Shown: positions 8,994 through 17,668 of the stretch, piece after piece | Numbering within the stretch: the stretch's first letter is position 1 | Layout of the letters: every line of letters starts with the position of its first letter | Assembly (NCBI RefSeq): GCF_022458745.1 | Contig: NZ_JAJJJF010000001.1 | Coordinates: forward strand, 62,001-126,000 | Length of the DNA stretch: 64,000 nt | From: Bacillus piscicola | GTDB lineage: Bacteria > Bacillota > Bacilli > Bacillales > Marinococcaceae | Reading direction: 5' to 3' | Notes under the pieces: generated by a model | Databases searched by the model: none | Seen by the model: the letters and a program-made list of their open reading frames with translations, nothing else | Told to the model about the DNA's origin: nothing | Program-made: the position numbers and the translations under genes

Positions 8994-9575
8994 ATGATGC
9001 CATTTTGCCCGGAAATTTGGCCGGAAGACCCGACGCCGGCAGACGAATTGAACTGCAAGGAATGCGGGCTCTATTCACAAGGGACGCGGATGGTTTGGGG
9101 AGAAGGCAATCCGGAGGCACCAATCATGGTGATTCTTGATAATCCAGGTGCCCGCGAAGATCGTGAAGGGAACCCTTTCGTATGCGGCACCCGGCAGACA
9201 CTTCAAGAGGCCATCCACGAGGTCGGAATGAAGAAGGAATCCTTTTATGTGACATACATTTTAAAAAGGCAGCCCCTTCGAACATACAAGAAAGAGCAAG
9301 CGCGAAGCATTTGTATGCATACCCACTTGGATAAACAGCTTACCCAGCAAAAACCCAGCCTCCTATTATGCCTGGGTAACGTGGCCGTTCAGTCTTTTTT
9401 TCAAGACCCCGAAGCGGAAGTGAAACAGTTGCGCGGAAGTTGGCATTGGGTAAAAGGATACGAAACCGCCGTCGCCTACCATCCACTCGCCATCAGACGC
9501 CGCCCCAATTTACGCACCCGGTTTATCGAGGACTTGTTGTTGGTAAAAAACAAACTGGGCCGTCGCGTGGAATAG
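8994..9575 (+). CDS. Uracil-DNA glycosylase, Fe-S family 4/5-like
   Basis: A 193-residue protein of the uracil-DNA glycosylase superfamily, which removes uracil from DNA. Four cysteines are placed as in Fe-S members: CKEC near the N-terminus, and ICMHTH plus LLLCLGN about 17 residues apart. Motif 1 is the variant LDNPGAREDREGNPF, where family 4 usually has GE.PG; motif 2 reads YHPLAIRRRP. The ATG at 8994 is chosen because GAAAGG lies 6 bp upstream. The TAG stop (9573-9575) shares its last base with the first monomer of repeat array 2. Substrate range cannot be judged. Confidence 0.8.
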   Translation: MMPFCPEIWPEDPTPADELNCKECGLYSQGTRMVWGEGNPEAPIMVILDNPGAREDREGNPFVCGTRQTLQEAIHEVGMKKESFYVTYILKRQPLRTYKKEQARSICMHTHLDKQLTQQKPSLLLCLGNVAVQSFFQDPEAEVKQLRGSWHWVKGYETAVAYHPLAIRRRPNLRTRFIEDLLLVKNKLGRRVE

Positions 9576-10074
9576 GTCTTAATTGAGCGTTTTTCATTTA
9601 TAAGACCGAAACGCCAGTGGAAAACGAGGAAGTGGTCTTAAGGAGCGCTCAAAAGACCAAACGGCGTCATTTTTGGGTAAAACTTGGTCTTAGAGAAGCG
9701 TCTAAAGACCAAATTGTTGATGAAAGTCGCGCCAATTGGTCTTAAGGAGCAATCAAAAGACCAAAACGCCCGGAGAAAACGGAGGAAGTGGTCTTAAGGA
9801 TCGTTCAAAAGACTAAACGGCGTCATTTTTGGGTAAAACTTGGTCTTTGAGAGGCGTCCAAGGACCAAAACATTGATGAAAGTCGTGTCAATCGGTCTTA
9901 TAAAGGGTTCAAAAGACCAAAACGCCCGAAGAAAACAGAGGAAGTGGTCTTAAGGAGCATTCAGAAGACCAATCTGCAGGGTTTTTTAGCAAGACTTGGT
10001 CTTCTAGAGCCTCCATAAGACCGAAACACTGAGGATTATCATTGAAATCGGTCTCATGGATCGTTTATAAGACC
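9575..10074. repeat. 52-bp dyad repeat array 2 (10 monomers, 156-bp higher-order repeat)
   Basis: Monomers start at 9575, 9634, 9686, 9738, 9790, 9842, 9894, 9946, 9998 and 10050: the first step is 59 bp and all others are 52. Linkers follow a P-Q-R order: P (AACGCC..GGAAGT) after 9575, 9738 and 9894; Q (CGGCGTCATTTTTGGG) after 9634 and 9790; R (TTGATGAAAGTCG) after 9686 and 9842. Later linkers are diverged Q and R. This is a three-monomer higher-order repeat. The array separates convergent genes. Confidence 0.95.
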
Positions 10075-10117
10075 CAAACCTAATTTCCCTCGCTAAAATT
10101 AGTTTCATGAAACACAA

Positions 10118-10156
10118 AACTTCCTTTCTAAGCAAAAGCTTAGGAAAGGAAGTTGG
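10118..10156 (-). terminator. Terminator of the 10190-11032 gene
   Basis: Read on the minus strand, AACTTCCTTTCCTAAGC and GCTTAGAAAGGAAGTT pair with one bulge around a TTTT loop and run into TTGTGTTTC. It lies just downstream of the minus-strand stop codon. Confidence 0.7.
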
Positions 10157-10189
10157 TTGGAGGGGAGGGGGCATTGTCCTAATTTCTGA

Positions 10190-11032
10190 TTAGGATTGCT
10201 TCAAGCCGCCACTCGCCTCTGGGATGTTATCGATGTCAAGGGCATTCACTTGGCAGAAGTATTCGAGGAAGTTCGTAACCTCTTTTATTTCCTCTTCATC
10301 TGTTTTTAAGGCAGCAATGTCTTTTAAGATCTGCGCCGTCCACACGTTATCGAAATAACGATATTTCCCGGATCCCCATGTCATTCGATGAGGGTAGCTT
10401 TTGTTAATATAATAATTCCAAAATAGCATTTTCTCTGCTTCTTGTTCGGTGAGCTGGATTTTATATTCCGCGTGCGACGGGATAATGCCGTCTTCGCTAA
10501 GGTTACCGGAGAATGTTTCGGCTACCATGTAGAGTCCGAGGATCCGTCTGTCAGTTTCTGGTTGATCCGACGCTCTTGCAGTCAGAAGCGTGGCGCTGTT
10601 TGGACGCAAACGAGCCGCTCTGTTTGGCTGGCCCTTATTTTTCCCGCTTTGACTCACGCCGGTAAATACTTGCCAGTCGGTAAATACTTGTTGTTGCTCT
10701 TCCTCGTCCAGCCAGAAAACAAGTTGGGAGCTTTCATGAATTTTGTGGTTCTTCAGCATGTCCTTGCGCTGCTGTTCTAGCACCTGCCGCTCTTTTTCTT
10801 CCTGGCGTTTCTTTTCAAGTGCTTCTTGTTCCATTTCCTTTTTCATAAGGGCTTTCTTCAAATGGTGTGCAGCATTTTGGTCGTTTAGTGTAATAAATTT
10901 CCCAAATGCGTCAGGGTAAACGAATTTCTTAATGTTCTCATTAAAATTAATGGTGATGACCGATTCATCCTGATCTACGACATTACCTGACCCAAAAACC
11001 TTATGGGTTACTTCCTCGTCAATTAAATTCAC
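10190..11032 (-). CDS. Uncharacterised protein with N-terminal beta domain and coiled coil
   Basis: A 280-residue soluble protein of unknown function. The N-terminus (VTHKVFGSGNVVDQDES to about residue 50) looks like the small beta-barrel found at the ends of UvrD-like helicases and in Bacillales hypotheticals. A charged coiled coil (about 65-105, K/E/Q rich) follows, then an alpha/beta C-terminal half with LVFWLDEEEQQQVF and aromatic-rich KYRYFDNVW. The start is GTG at 11032 because AAGGAG lies about 9 bp before it; upstream in-frame codons lack a ribosome site. A sigma-A-like promoter lies at 11140-11168. Confidence 0.6.
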   Translation of the reverse strand: MNLIDEEVTHKVFGSGNVVDQDESVITINFNENIKKFVYPDAFGKFITLNDQNAAHHLKKALMKKEMEQEALEKKRQEEKERQVLEQQRKDMLKNHKIHESSQLVFWLDEEEQQQVFTDWQVFTGVSQSGKNKGQPNRAARLRPNSATLLTARASDQPETDRRILGLYMVAETFSGNLSEDGIIPSHAEYKIQLTEQEAEKMLFWNYYINKSYPHRMTWGSGKYRYFDNVWTAQILKDIAALKTDEEEIKEVTNFLEYFCQVNALDIDNIPEASGGLKQS

Positions 11033-11139
11033 GAATACACTCTCCTTATACGTAGTCAACAAAAAAACCGCACTCAAATTCTTTCTGAAAGAAGTTGCGT
11101 ACGATTGTGCGAATGCTGGCTCCGTATTATTCTATATAT

Positions 11140-11168
11140 ATAGTATCATATAATCGAAAAGAATGCAA
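11140..11168 (-). promoter_or_regulatory. Sigma-A-like promoter for the 10190-11032 gene
   Basis: On the minus strand TTGCAT is followed after 17 bp by TACTAT. It lies about 108 bp before the GTG start and back-to-back with a strong plus-strand promoter at 11177. Confidence 0.5.
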
Positions 11169-11176
11169 ATTTGTTA

Positions 11177-11206
11177 TTGACAATGGTTCTTTTGTCATCG
11201 TATAAT
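11177..11206 (+). promoter_or_regulatory. Strong sigma-A promoter with no evident gene
   Basis: TTGACA and TATAAT, both perfect consensus boxes, are 18 bp apart. The promoter points right, into the 3' end of the minus-strand CBO0543-type pseudogene. Downstream I see only a 12-codon frame starting GTG near 11241 behind AAAGGGGTA. Confidence 0.65.
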
Positions 11207-11262
11207 TGAAAGTTTTGAACGAAAGGGCGAGCAAAGGGGTAGTGTTGCGGAAAGTTTGGCTT

Positions 11263-11819
11263 TTAGGTTCTTCGCTGTAATTTCAAAAACAAATGGGTCA
11301 CACCATAAGAAAGAAAGACAACCGCCACATCGAGTAAAGCCACATAAAACAGATTCATCCCCTTATGAAGGCGGACCAGGTCAATGGCAGACATCGGCAC
11401 ATTGTATCCATATGCAAACAAAAAGCAACCGATTGCCGAGTAAATCCAGAAGTTCTTTTTATGGTTCGTGCAATATTGATAAAGCAGCATAAACACGACT
11501 GGGAACAGCACCGCGACAACCGAGGTCCCCTGTGGCAGCATGTAGAATAGGCTGTGGGCATAGTTATAGTAGTTATGGGACGTTAAAAAACTTCCTACTA
11601 CATACCAGAGAACATGCATGAAAAAGCCGAAGAAAGCAATTTCAAACACTCTCTTCCGGTCGACACAAACCAGACAATGAGTGGGACAACAAAAGTAGCG
11701 AGGTTGATCCAAAAATAGCCCGTCCCCATATTGGAGTATAACTGCCAATGTTCCTTGAGCAGACTACCGAGTTCCTCTTTCTTTTCAAAAATTTTCATAT
11801 ATAAATCATGTTCGTTCAC
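11263..11819 (-). pseudogene. CBO0543-family membrane protein, frameshifted
   Basis: Two overlapping minus-strand frames together give one CBO0543-type protein. The first begins at GTG 11819 behind AAGGAGG (VNEHDLYMKIFEKKEEL) and reads to VPLIVWFV near 11660. The second continues from VDRKRVFEIAFFGFF to the stop at 11263. The paralogue at 60623 has the same order (TPLIVLFIWIDKRK), so one base appears to be missing near 11665. A sequencing error would look the same. If real, the protein is cut shortly after its first transmembrane segment. Confidence 0.7.
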
Positions 11820-11951
11820 CCGTCCTGCCTCCTTCCCGGGTTTGCATAGCAACATAATAAGAATTCGATACATGTATTATTCCCTTTTTTAAGCCATGCT
11901 ATGCAAATAGGAGGTTCGTTCCTCAAGTACCGAAGAGGATGGTGGAAGCCT

Positions 11952-12431
11952 TTATTTCTTGTAGTCCCATAAAATTTTCCACTCGTTTTGTTCTTTTGCA
12001 GCAAATACAGGTTGGGTGATGTCAAAATGGCCGTATTTTCCTTTAAAAGTCATGACGACGTCCATTTGGTACACTTCCTCCAACGTCGTTGCGTCCTTTT
12101 CCATCTGCCAGTTTTCGATTTTCTCCGGTTTACCGACCGAATAGAAAAATGTATTCACCCCAAAGTGATTCAAAAAGACGTGGGCACGGTCCTGGATATA
12201 GTGTCCTTTGGTGAATTTATTTTTCATATCCGAATGAAACAGTTGCCAGGACTGGGCAAAGTCACCTTGTTGCTCGTAATCATAGAAAGACTCAACGGTG
12301 CTCTTGGCCTGTTCACTTGGCGAAGGTTTTATAAAAAAGAAAGCAAGGGCGAGGAATAAGACGAATACGAAAATAATAGCCAGCAGCACAATCCCTTTGT
12401 TTCTAATAGTAGACCACCCTTTTTGTCTCAT
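11952..12431 (-). CDS. Membrane-anchored protein with an NTF2-like extracellular domain
   Basis: A 159-residue protein with a positively charged N-terminus (RQKGWSTIRNK), one transmembrane helix (about 14-35) and an extracytoplasmic domain of about 120 residues beginning SEQAKSTVESFYDYEQQGDF. The helix-then-strand pattern and closing NEWKILWDYKK are typical of NTF2/SnoaL-like lumazine-cone folds. No catalytic residues are evident. Function is unknown. It diverges from glpD across repeat array 3. Confidence 0.6.
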   Translation of the reverse strand: MRQKGWSTIRNKGIVLLAIIFVFVLFLALAFFFIKPSPSEQAKSTVESFYDYEQQGDFAQSWQLFHSDMKNKFTKGHYIQDRAHVFLNHFGVNTFFYSVGKPEKIENWQMEKDATTLEEVYQMDVVMTFKGKYGHFDITQPVFAAKEQNEWKILWDYKK

Positions 12432-12572
12432 ATCTATTCACGAGAAATTGGATTTAGTAGTGCCTGACCACCCAGGCAGAAAAAATAGAAAGAAGGGATG
12501 TAGACGAAGCATCGGCCCCGACAAAAAGTGCGCAATCCATCCGAACAAAAATTCCGTAATTCAGTAGAAATC

Positions 12573-12972
12573 GGACGTAAGAAGCGTTCAAAAGACCAAA
12601 GCGTCGGGTTTTTTGATAAAAATTAGTCTTATGAGGCATTCAAAAGACCAAAGCGTCGGGTTTTTTGATAAAAATTAGTCTTATGAGGCATTCAAAAGAC
12701 CAAAACGTCGGTGGTTTTGATAAAAATTGGTCTTATGGAGCGCTCAAAAGACCAAAACGCCTGGTTTTTTGATAAAAATTGGTCTCATGGATCGTTCAAA
12801 AGACCAAAATGTCGGATTTTTTGATTAAAATTGGTCGTAAGGAGCGCTCAAAAGACCAAAACGTCGGTGGTTTTGATAAAAATTAGTCTTATGAGGCGTT
12901 CAAAAGACCAGATTTCCGTGTTTTCCCCCGTGAAAGTGTCTGATGATCAGGGTTTGTGCATGTCATGTGACC
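12573..12972. repeat. 52-bp dyad repeat array 3 (7 clear and 1 degenerate monomers)
   Basis: Starts are 12573, 12625, 12677, 12729, 12781, 12833, 12885 and a decayed unit at 12937, all 52 bp apart. Linkers are nearly uniform (GTCGG..TTTTGATAAAAATT). The two steps around 12598-12702 are identical base for base, showing a recent one-monomer duplication. A further half-site GGTCTTATGAACACGTGAC at 13000 is out of phase. The array fills the divergent gap before glpD. Confidence 0.95.
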
Positions 12973-13152
12973 GAAAATCATGGAATTCGAGGGAAGACCG
13001 GTCTTATGAACACGTGACGGAATTCAAACTAATCGATACGCGGGCGCGGGGTTGTTTTTTTCTTGCATTCCTTGATTTCTTTGGTAGTCTATCGCTAAGG
13101 TTGCCCGAATAACGTAGAAGGAAAGACACGTCGGGCTAAGGAGGGGGATTGT

Positions 13153-14805
13153 ATGCGTTTTTCGAGTTTGCAGCGGGATGAGTGGCTGGAGAAAATGGAA
13201 AAGACGGCGTATGATTTGCTCGTGATCGGCGGCGGAATTACCGGGGCGGGAATTGCGCTTGATGCGGCGAGCCGCGGGATGAAGGTGGCGCTTGTGGAGA
13301 TGCAGGATTTCGCGGCGGGGACGTCGAGCCGGTCGACGAAGCTGATCCACGGCGGGCTTCGTTATCTTAAGAACGGGGAGTTACGGCTGGTAGCGGAAGT
13401 AGGGAAGGAAAGGGCGGTCGTGTATGAAAACGGCCCGCACGTCACGACGCCCACGGGCATGCTGCTGCCGATTTATCGCGGCGGCTCGTTAGGAAAATAC
13501 AGCACGGCTATTGGGTTACGTCTCTATGATTTTTTAGCAGGGGTGAAAAAGGGAGAGCGCCGGAACATGCTGTCGCGGGCGGAAGTTGTAAAGAAAGAAC
13601 CTTTGTTAAAGCAGGAAGGACTCGTGGGTGGGGGTTATTACGTGGAATACCGAACGGACGACGCCCGTTTAACGCTTGAGGTGCTCAAGCAGGCAGTGAA
13701 TTACGGGGCGGACGCGGTCAATTATACGAAGGTGGACGGGTTTGTTTATGAAAAAGAAAAAGTGGCCGGCGTGACAGCAATCGATCAACAGAACGGGAAA
13801 AAACGAACGATACATGCAAGAAAGATCGTCAACGCGGCGGGTCCGTGGGTCGATACACTACGTGAAAAAGACGATTCCAAATTAGGAAAGTTTTTGACCC
13901 TCACAAAAGGGGTTCATCTCGTGTTTGACCAAAGCGTTTTCCCTTTAAAACAGGCGATCTACTTCGATAACGCGGACGGGCGGATGCTGTTTGCGATTCC
14001 GCGAGAGGGAAAAACGTACGTCGGCACGACCGATACTACATATACGAGCGACCTGGCGCGTCCCCGCGTGACGGAGGAGGACCGTGATTACCTTCTGCGC
14101 GCAGTCCGTTCGATGTTCCCGTCGCTTTCACTTACGGCGGAAGAGGTGGAGGCGAGCTGGGCTGGATTACGACCATTAATAATGGAAGAAGACAAATCGC
14201 CGTCTGAGATTTCCAGGAAGGATGAAATCTGGGAATCGCCGTCCGGACTGATCACGATCGCCGGCGGAAAATTAACCGGCTACCGGAAAATGGCCGAAAC
14301 GATCGTCGACCTCGTCGCGAAAAAGTTTAAAGAAGAGCGCTACAAACTTTTTTCACCAAGCATGACGGCATCCCTTCCGATTTCCGGTGGCGATGTTGGC
14401 GGAGCGGTGCATTTTGAAAGTTTTATCCAACGAAAAGGAAACGACGGAAGCAAGTTGGGGCTAAGCAGAGAAAACGCCGAGACGCTTGCGAGACGTTACG
14501 GATCTAATGTAGACGACGTATTTGCCATCCTAGAAGAGTTACGAAAACGAGGCGGCGAAAGCGAGTCCGAGCGGCTCATCGATGCCCAACTCCAATACGC
14601 CATCGAACACGAAATGGCCGTCACCCCGCTTGACTTTTTCATTCGAAGAACCGGTGCGATGTACTTGAAGAAAAACTGGGTGCTGACTCACAAAGAGCGA
14701 GTATTAGAGTGGATGAGCGAAACATTGCAATGGAGTGAAGCAGAAAAACAGGCGCATCGGAGAGAGCTCGAAGACTACCTCAAAAGCATGTCCGTCCCTT
14801 GGTGA
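13153..14805 (+). CDS. glpD: Aerobic glycerol-3-phosphate dehydrogenase
   Basis: A 550-residue FAD-dependent enzyme that oxidises glycerol-3-phosphate to dihydroxyacetone phosphate at the membrane, passing electrons to menaquinone. The N-terminal dinucleotide fold is VIGGGITGAGIALDAASRG; family motifs RSTKLIHGGLRYL, TTDTTY and IAGGKLTGYRKMAE are all present, and length equals the B. subtilis enzyme. AAGGAGGGGG precedes the ATG. No glpF or glpK lies alongside, so it is a stand-alone copy. It is directly preceded by array 3, leaving about 130 bp for its promoter. Confidence 0.95.
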   Translation: MRFSSLQRDEWLEKMEKTAYDLLVIGGGITGAGIALDAASRGMKVALVEMQDFAAGTSSRSTKLIHGGLRYLKNGELRLVAEVGKERAVVYENGPHVTTPTGMLLPIYRGGSLGKYSTAIGLRLYDFLAGVKKGERRNMLSRAEVVKKEPLLKQEGLVGGGYYVEYRTDDARLTLEVLKQAVNYGADAVNYTKVDGFVYEKEKVAGVTAIDQQNGKKRTIHARKIVNAAGPWVDTLREKDDSKLGKFLTLTKGVHLVFDQSVFPLKQAIYFDNADGRMLFAIPREGKTYVGTTDTTYTSDLARPRVTEEDRDYLLRAVRSMFPSLSLTAEEVEASWAGLRPLIMEEDKSPSEISRKDEIWESPSGLITIAGGKLTGYRKMAETIVDLVAKKFKEERYKLFSPSMTASLPISGGDVGGAVHFESFIQRKGNDGSKLGLSRENAETLARRYGSNVDDVFAILEELRKRGGESESERLIDAQLQYAIEHEMAVTPLDFFIRRTGAMYLKKNWVLTHKERVLEWMSETLQWSEAEKQAHRRELEDYLKSMSVPW

Positions 14806-14816
14806 ACGAAACGAGA

Positions 14817-14847
14817 GGCGCCCGTTTCGTGGAAGGAACGGGCGCCG
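14817..14847. terminator. GC-rich hairpin between convergent genes
   Basis: GGCGCCCGTT and AACGGGCGCC form a perfect 10-bp stem between the glpD stop and the end of the DUF2512 gene. On the minus strand it is followed by TCTCGTTTCG; there is no clean T-run on either side. Confidence 0.6.
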
Positions 14848-14849
14848 GC

Positions 14850-15215
14850 TTACGAATAAACACGCGGGTTTTTCGTAATAAGAGCGTTCACGACGTATTT
14901 GTGATAAAACCATTCGCAAGCTCCAATGAGAAGGGCCGCGACGAGAGCGAGAAGGAACGGAACCGGGTCATTCAGCACGAAAGGACCGAGGAGCCAAATG
15001 ACCAAAGTGTTTAACACAATATCAGCGATGGTGGAAACAACATTATTCGTGACAGGAAATACAAACAGATCTCCAATCAAATAAGAAGCTCCGATGACAA
15101 TGGCGGATAACAGCAGCGTCTTCCAAAGCGCATACCCATTGAAAAAAGACAAAAAGACGACGAGAATAAGCATCACAAGTATCGTTTTGACCGCGAGGCT
15201 GATGACGTGCTTCAT
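14850..15215 (-). CDS. DUF2512 (YndM-like) membrane protein
   Basis: A 121-residue protein with four transmembrane helices, starting MKHVISLAVKTILVML and containing ASYLIGDLFVFPVTNN and a PFVLNDPVPFL stretch. These match my recollection of the DUF2512/YndM family of Bacillaceae; function is unknown. The ATG at 15215 follows GGAAAGTGGGAAAG; an upstream extension lacks a ribosome site. It lies downstream of the YhgE-type gene but is separated from it by a terminator. Confidence 0.75.
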   Translation of the reverse strand: MKHVISLAVKTILVMLILVVFLSFFNGYALWKTLLLSAIVIGASYLIGDLFVFPVTNNVVSTIADIVLNTLVIWLLGPFVLNDPVPFLLALVAALLIGACEWFYHKYVVNALITKNPRVYS

Positions 15216-15292
15216 GGTGCTTTCCCACTTTCCATGTTGGTTGTTTTGCTTATGCTTTGCTGTCGGAAAGGAAAATATTCGTTTCTGCACGT

Positions 15293-15321
15293 AAAAGCGC
15301 CCGTTCTCATGCAACGGGCGC
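15293..15321 (-). terminator. Terminator of the YhgE/Pip gene
   Basis: On the minus strand GCGCCCGTT and AACGGGCGC form a perfect 9-bp stem followed by TTTTACG, 20 bp beyond the stop at 15342. Confidence 0.75.
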
Positions 15322-15341
15322 TACCTTTATGGCTGCTGGAA

Positions 15342-17534
15342 TCAATGGAACATGCCGGATTGCCGTGATTTTTTCACAAGTTTTTCCGTTTGTTTGTTGA
15401 TCGGTTTTTTCAGCCAGGTGCCAATAACAAGAAAGGCCAGACCGAAGAGCGCGAGGAAAAGCATGTCGCGTTGGGCTCTTTCCCACACGATGCCGCCGAG
15501 TGCTTCGCGCATCAAGTCAATCGCATACGTAAACGGCAGAAATGGGCTGATCGCCTGGAAAAACTCAGGCAAAAGGATAACCGGATAGGTGCCGCCCGCT
15601 CCGGCAATTTGCAGAACGAGCATGACGATAACGGCCGCTTTGCCGACGTCACCGAAAATAGTGACGACCGTATAAATAATCGTGACGAATACGAGACTGA
15701 TCAATAAACCGAACAAGATGAACCAGACCGGCTCACGCACCTCCACATGCAAAAGGAACAAGTCCCCGGATGTGACGATCAAGGTTTGTAACAGGCCGAT
15801 CGTCAGAAACGTGAACAATTTGCCGAAATAGCGTTCCGACACCGTGTAGGGCGACGGGTCATGGACATCAGTTGCGAGTAACGAGATCAAAAGCAGGCCC
15901 CCGACCCAGATCGCCAGCACGGTGTAAAACGGGGTCATGCCGGAACCGTAATTGGCAATCGGAAACAGCTCATTTTTGTTTAGTTTTACAGGCTCTTCAA
16001 AAAAGCTGCGCTCGGCGTCTGGGTCGTTTTTCAGCAGTTCAATGATTTCATGAATATCCGTTTTCCCTTGAATGTCACGGATGCGGTTCGCAAGCTCGTT
16101 GATTTTCGTGCGGATATACGGATATTCGTTCGCGATCTTTTGCAGCATTTCTTCCCCGTCGGAAAGCGTGGTGTCCGCATTCTCCAACACTTGAGCCACT
16201 TCGGGAATCGTTGATTGAATGTCTGTTAACACGTCGCTTCCGGTGGCGAGTGTAGTTTTGGCTGTATTCATTTTTTTTCTTACGGCAGGTTCGATGTCTT
16301 GATGGTATTCTTCGAGAAATTGCCCAATCCGGGTATCCGTGTTGGCGGACAGCTCTGTAAGATTAGCAAGTACTTGATCGACCTCCCCGTGTTTGTCGGT
16401 AATAAATTGGTCGATAGTACCGGCATTCGATTGCATCTCCTCTAAGGCTCCACGCAAGGTAGCAACGTCGGCCGCGGCTTTATCAAGAACGGCCTGAGCG
16501 GCTTCCTGCCGGCGGTTTGGGGCAGAAGCGTCCGGGTTGTCCGTGTTTAATTCACTCAACCGTTCCAGCGCTTGTTCCACTTTACTCAGACGTGTCACCG
16601 ATTCTGTTACGCGTGCGTCAAGCTTGTTCATTAATTCTTCTTGCTTCTCAAAACTAATATCAGTGTTCGTCAAGTCAGTTAGAAAGTCATGGACCGTGCT
16701 TGCGGTTTGCTGTGCTTTTTTCAGGTCGGCTTCGATTTTCGGCGCCAGTTCATCGAGCTTATTTTCTGCTTTGGCCAGGAGCGCTTCGGTGTCATGAATG
16801 GTCTGTAACCCTTCCTCTGTCGCGTTCTTGGCATCAGGAAGGCGCGCTTGGGCTTTCTCAATAATCCCTTGCGCCGTGCTGGCTTCATCAAGACCGTCTT
16901 GGAGCAGCTGATAAACGTCGGGCAGTTGTTCTTCGGCTTGGAAGATGTACGTTTCAAATGCCTCAATGTCGGGCAGCTGACTTTCAATCTCGATCCCGAG
17001 TTTATTGAACACATCAAAAATGACCCCATTAACAGTCGAGATGAACTGTCCGCTTACTTTCTGGACGATCACGCTCGCTCCTTTTTCGGTAATTTTCGGA
17101 GCAATCGCATTGATTTTTTCATTGACATAATAATCAATCGTGGACTTCTCGGGGTGGTCGCTCATGACGGTTGCCATTTTTTCGGAAAAATCCTCCGGCA
17201 CCACAATCACCGCGAAATAATCCCCGTACTCCAGTTTATCCATCGCCGTTTTCCGGTCGGTGAATTGCCAGTTGAGCGAGTCGTTTTCTTTTAATGTTTC
17301 GACAAGCTCCTTTCCGACGTTCATGTCATGGTCCCGGATCGTCGCCCCCTCATCCTCGTTCACGATGCCTACCGGGATTCGATCGGTTTGGCCATACGGA
17401 TCCCATGACGCTTTAATATTGAACCAAGCGTACAACGACGGCAGCACAATCAGCCCGCCGATGATAATCAGCGCCACCCAGTTTGTCGTAGTGTTTTTCA
17501 AATCATGACGATAAATAGACCAACTCTGCTTCAT
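15342..17534 (-). CDS. YhgE/Pip-domain ABC-2-type membrane protein
   Basis: A 730-residue membrane protein of the YhgE/phage-infection-protein family. One transmembrane helix lies at the N-terminus (about 19-38), followed by a large extracellular region (about 40-520) with long coiled-coil segments and no cysteines, then five C-terminal helices (about 535-710) of ABC-2 permease type. Family motifs near the start are GLIVLPSLYAWFNIKASWDPYG and PVGIVNEDEG. Relatives include B. subtilis YhgE, phage receptor Pip and the type VII secretion component EsaA. No WXG100 or EccC genes are nearby, so a secretion role is not supported here. The ATG is preceded by AAAGAGGGAC. Confidence 0.85.
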   Translation of the reverse strand: MKQSWSIYRHDLKNTTTNWVALIIIGGLIVLPSLYAWFNIKASWDPYGQTDRIPVGIVNEDEGATIRDHDMNVGKELVETLKENDSLNWQFTDRKTAMDKLEYGDYFAVIVVPEDFSEKMATVMSDHPEKSTIDYYVNEKINAIAPKITEKGASVIVQKVSGQFISTVNGVIFDVFNKLGIEIESQLPDIEAFETYIFQAEEQLPDVYQLLQDGLDEASTAQGIIEKAQARLPDAKNATEEGLQTIHDTEALLAKAENKLDELAPKIEADLKKAQQTASTVHDFLTDLTNTDISFEKQEELMNKLDARVTESVTRLSKVEQALERLSELNTDNPDASAPNRRQEAAQAVLDKAAADVATLRGALEEMQSNAGTIDQFITDKHGEVDQVLANLTELSANTDTRIGQFLEEYHQDIEPAVRKKMNTAKTTLATGSDVLTDIQSTIPEVAQVLENADTTLSDGEEMLQKIANEYPYIRTKINELANRIRDIQGKTDIHEIIELLKNDPDAERSFFEEPVKLNKNELFPIANYGSGMTPFYTVLAIWVGGLLLISLLATDVHDPSPYTVSERYFGKLFTFLTIGLLQTLIVTSGDLFLLHVEVREPVWFILFGLLISLVFVTIIYTVVTIFGDVGKAAVIVMLVLQIAGAGGTYPVILLPEFFQAISPFLPFTYAIDLMREALGGIVWERAQRDMLFLALFGLAFLVIGTWLKKPINKQTEKLVKKSRQSGMFH

Positions 17535-17668
17535 GCACCTGTCCCTCTTTCACTTCGTGTGACCCACAAAGCCATTTTGAATTTGTCGCTTCTTTTATTA
17601 TGGTACCAAAACAATCATTTTACGCCACCCCAGCCACAAACACCGATAACCAGAGAGAGATGATTGAA

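Noticed and set aside
12831-13112. Open reading frame across array 3
   Set aside because: It follows repeat monomers, lacks a ribosome site and has no protein-like composition; 52 is not a multiple of three, so arrays shift frame each unit.
15342-17534. Type VII secretion component EsaA
   Set aside because: The fold is shared with YhgE/Pip, but no WXG100, EssC or LXG toxin gene accompanies it.
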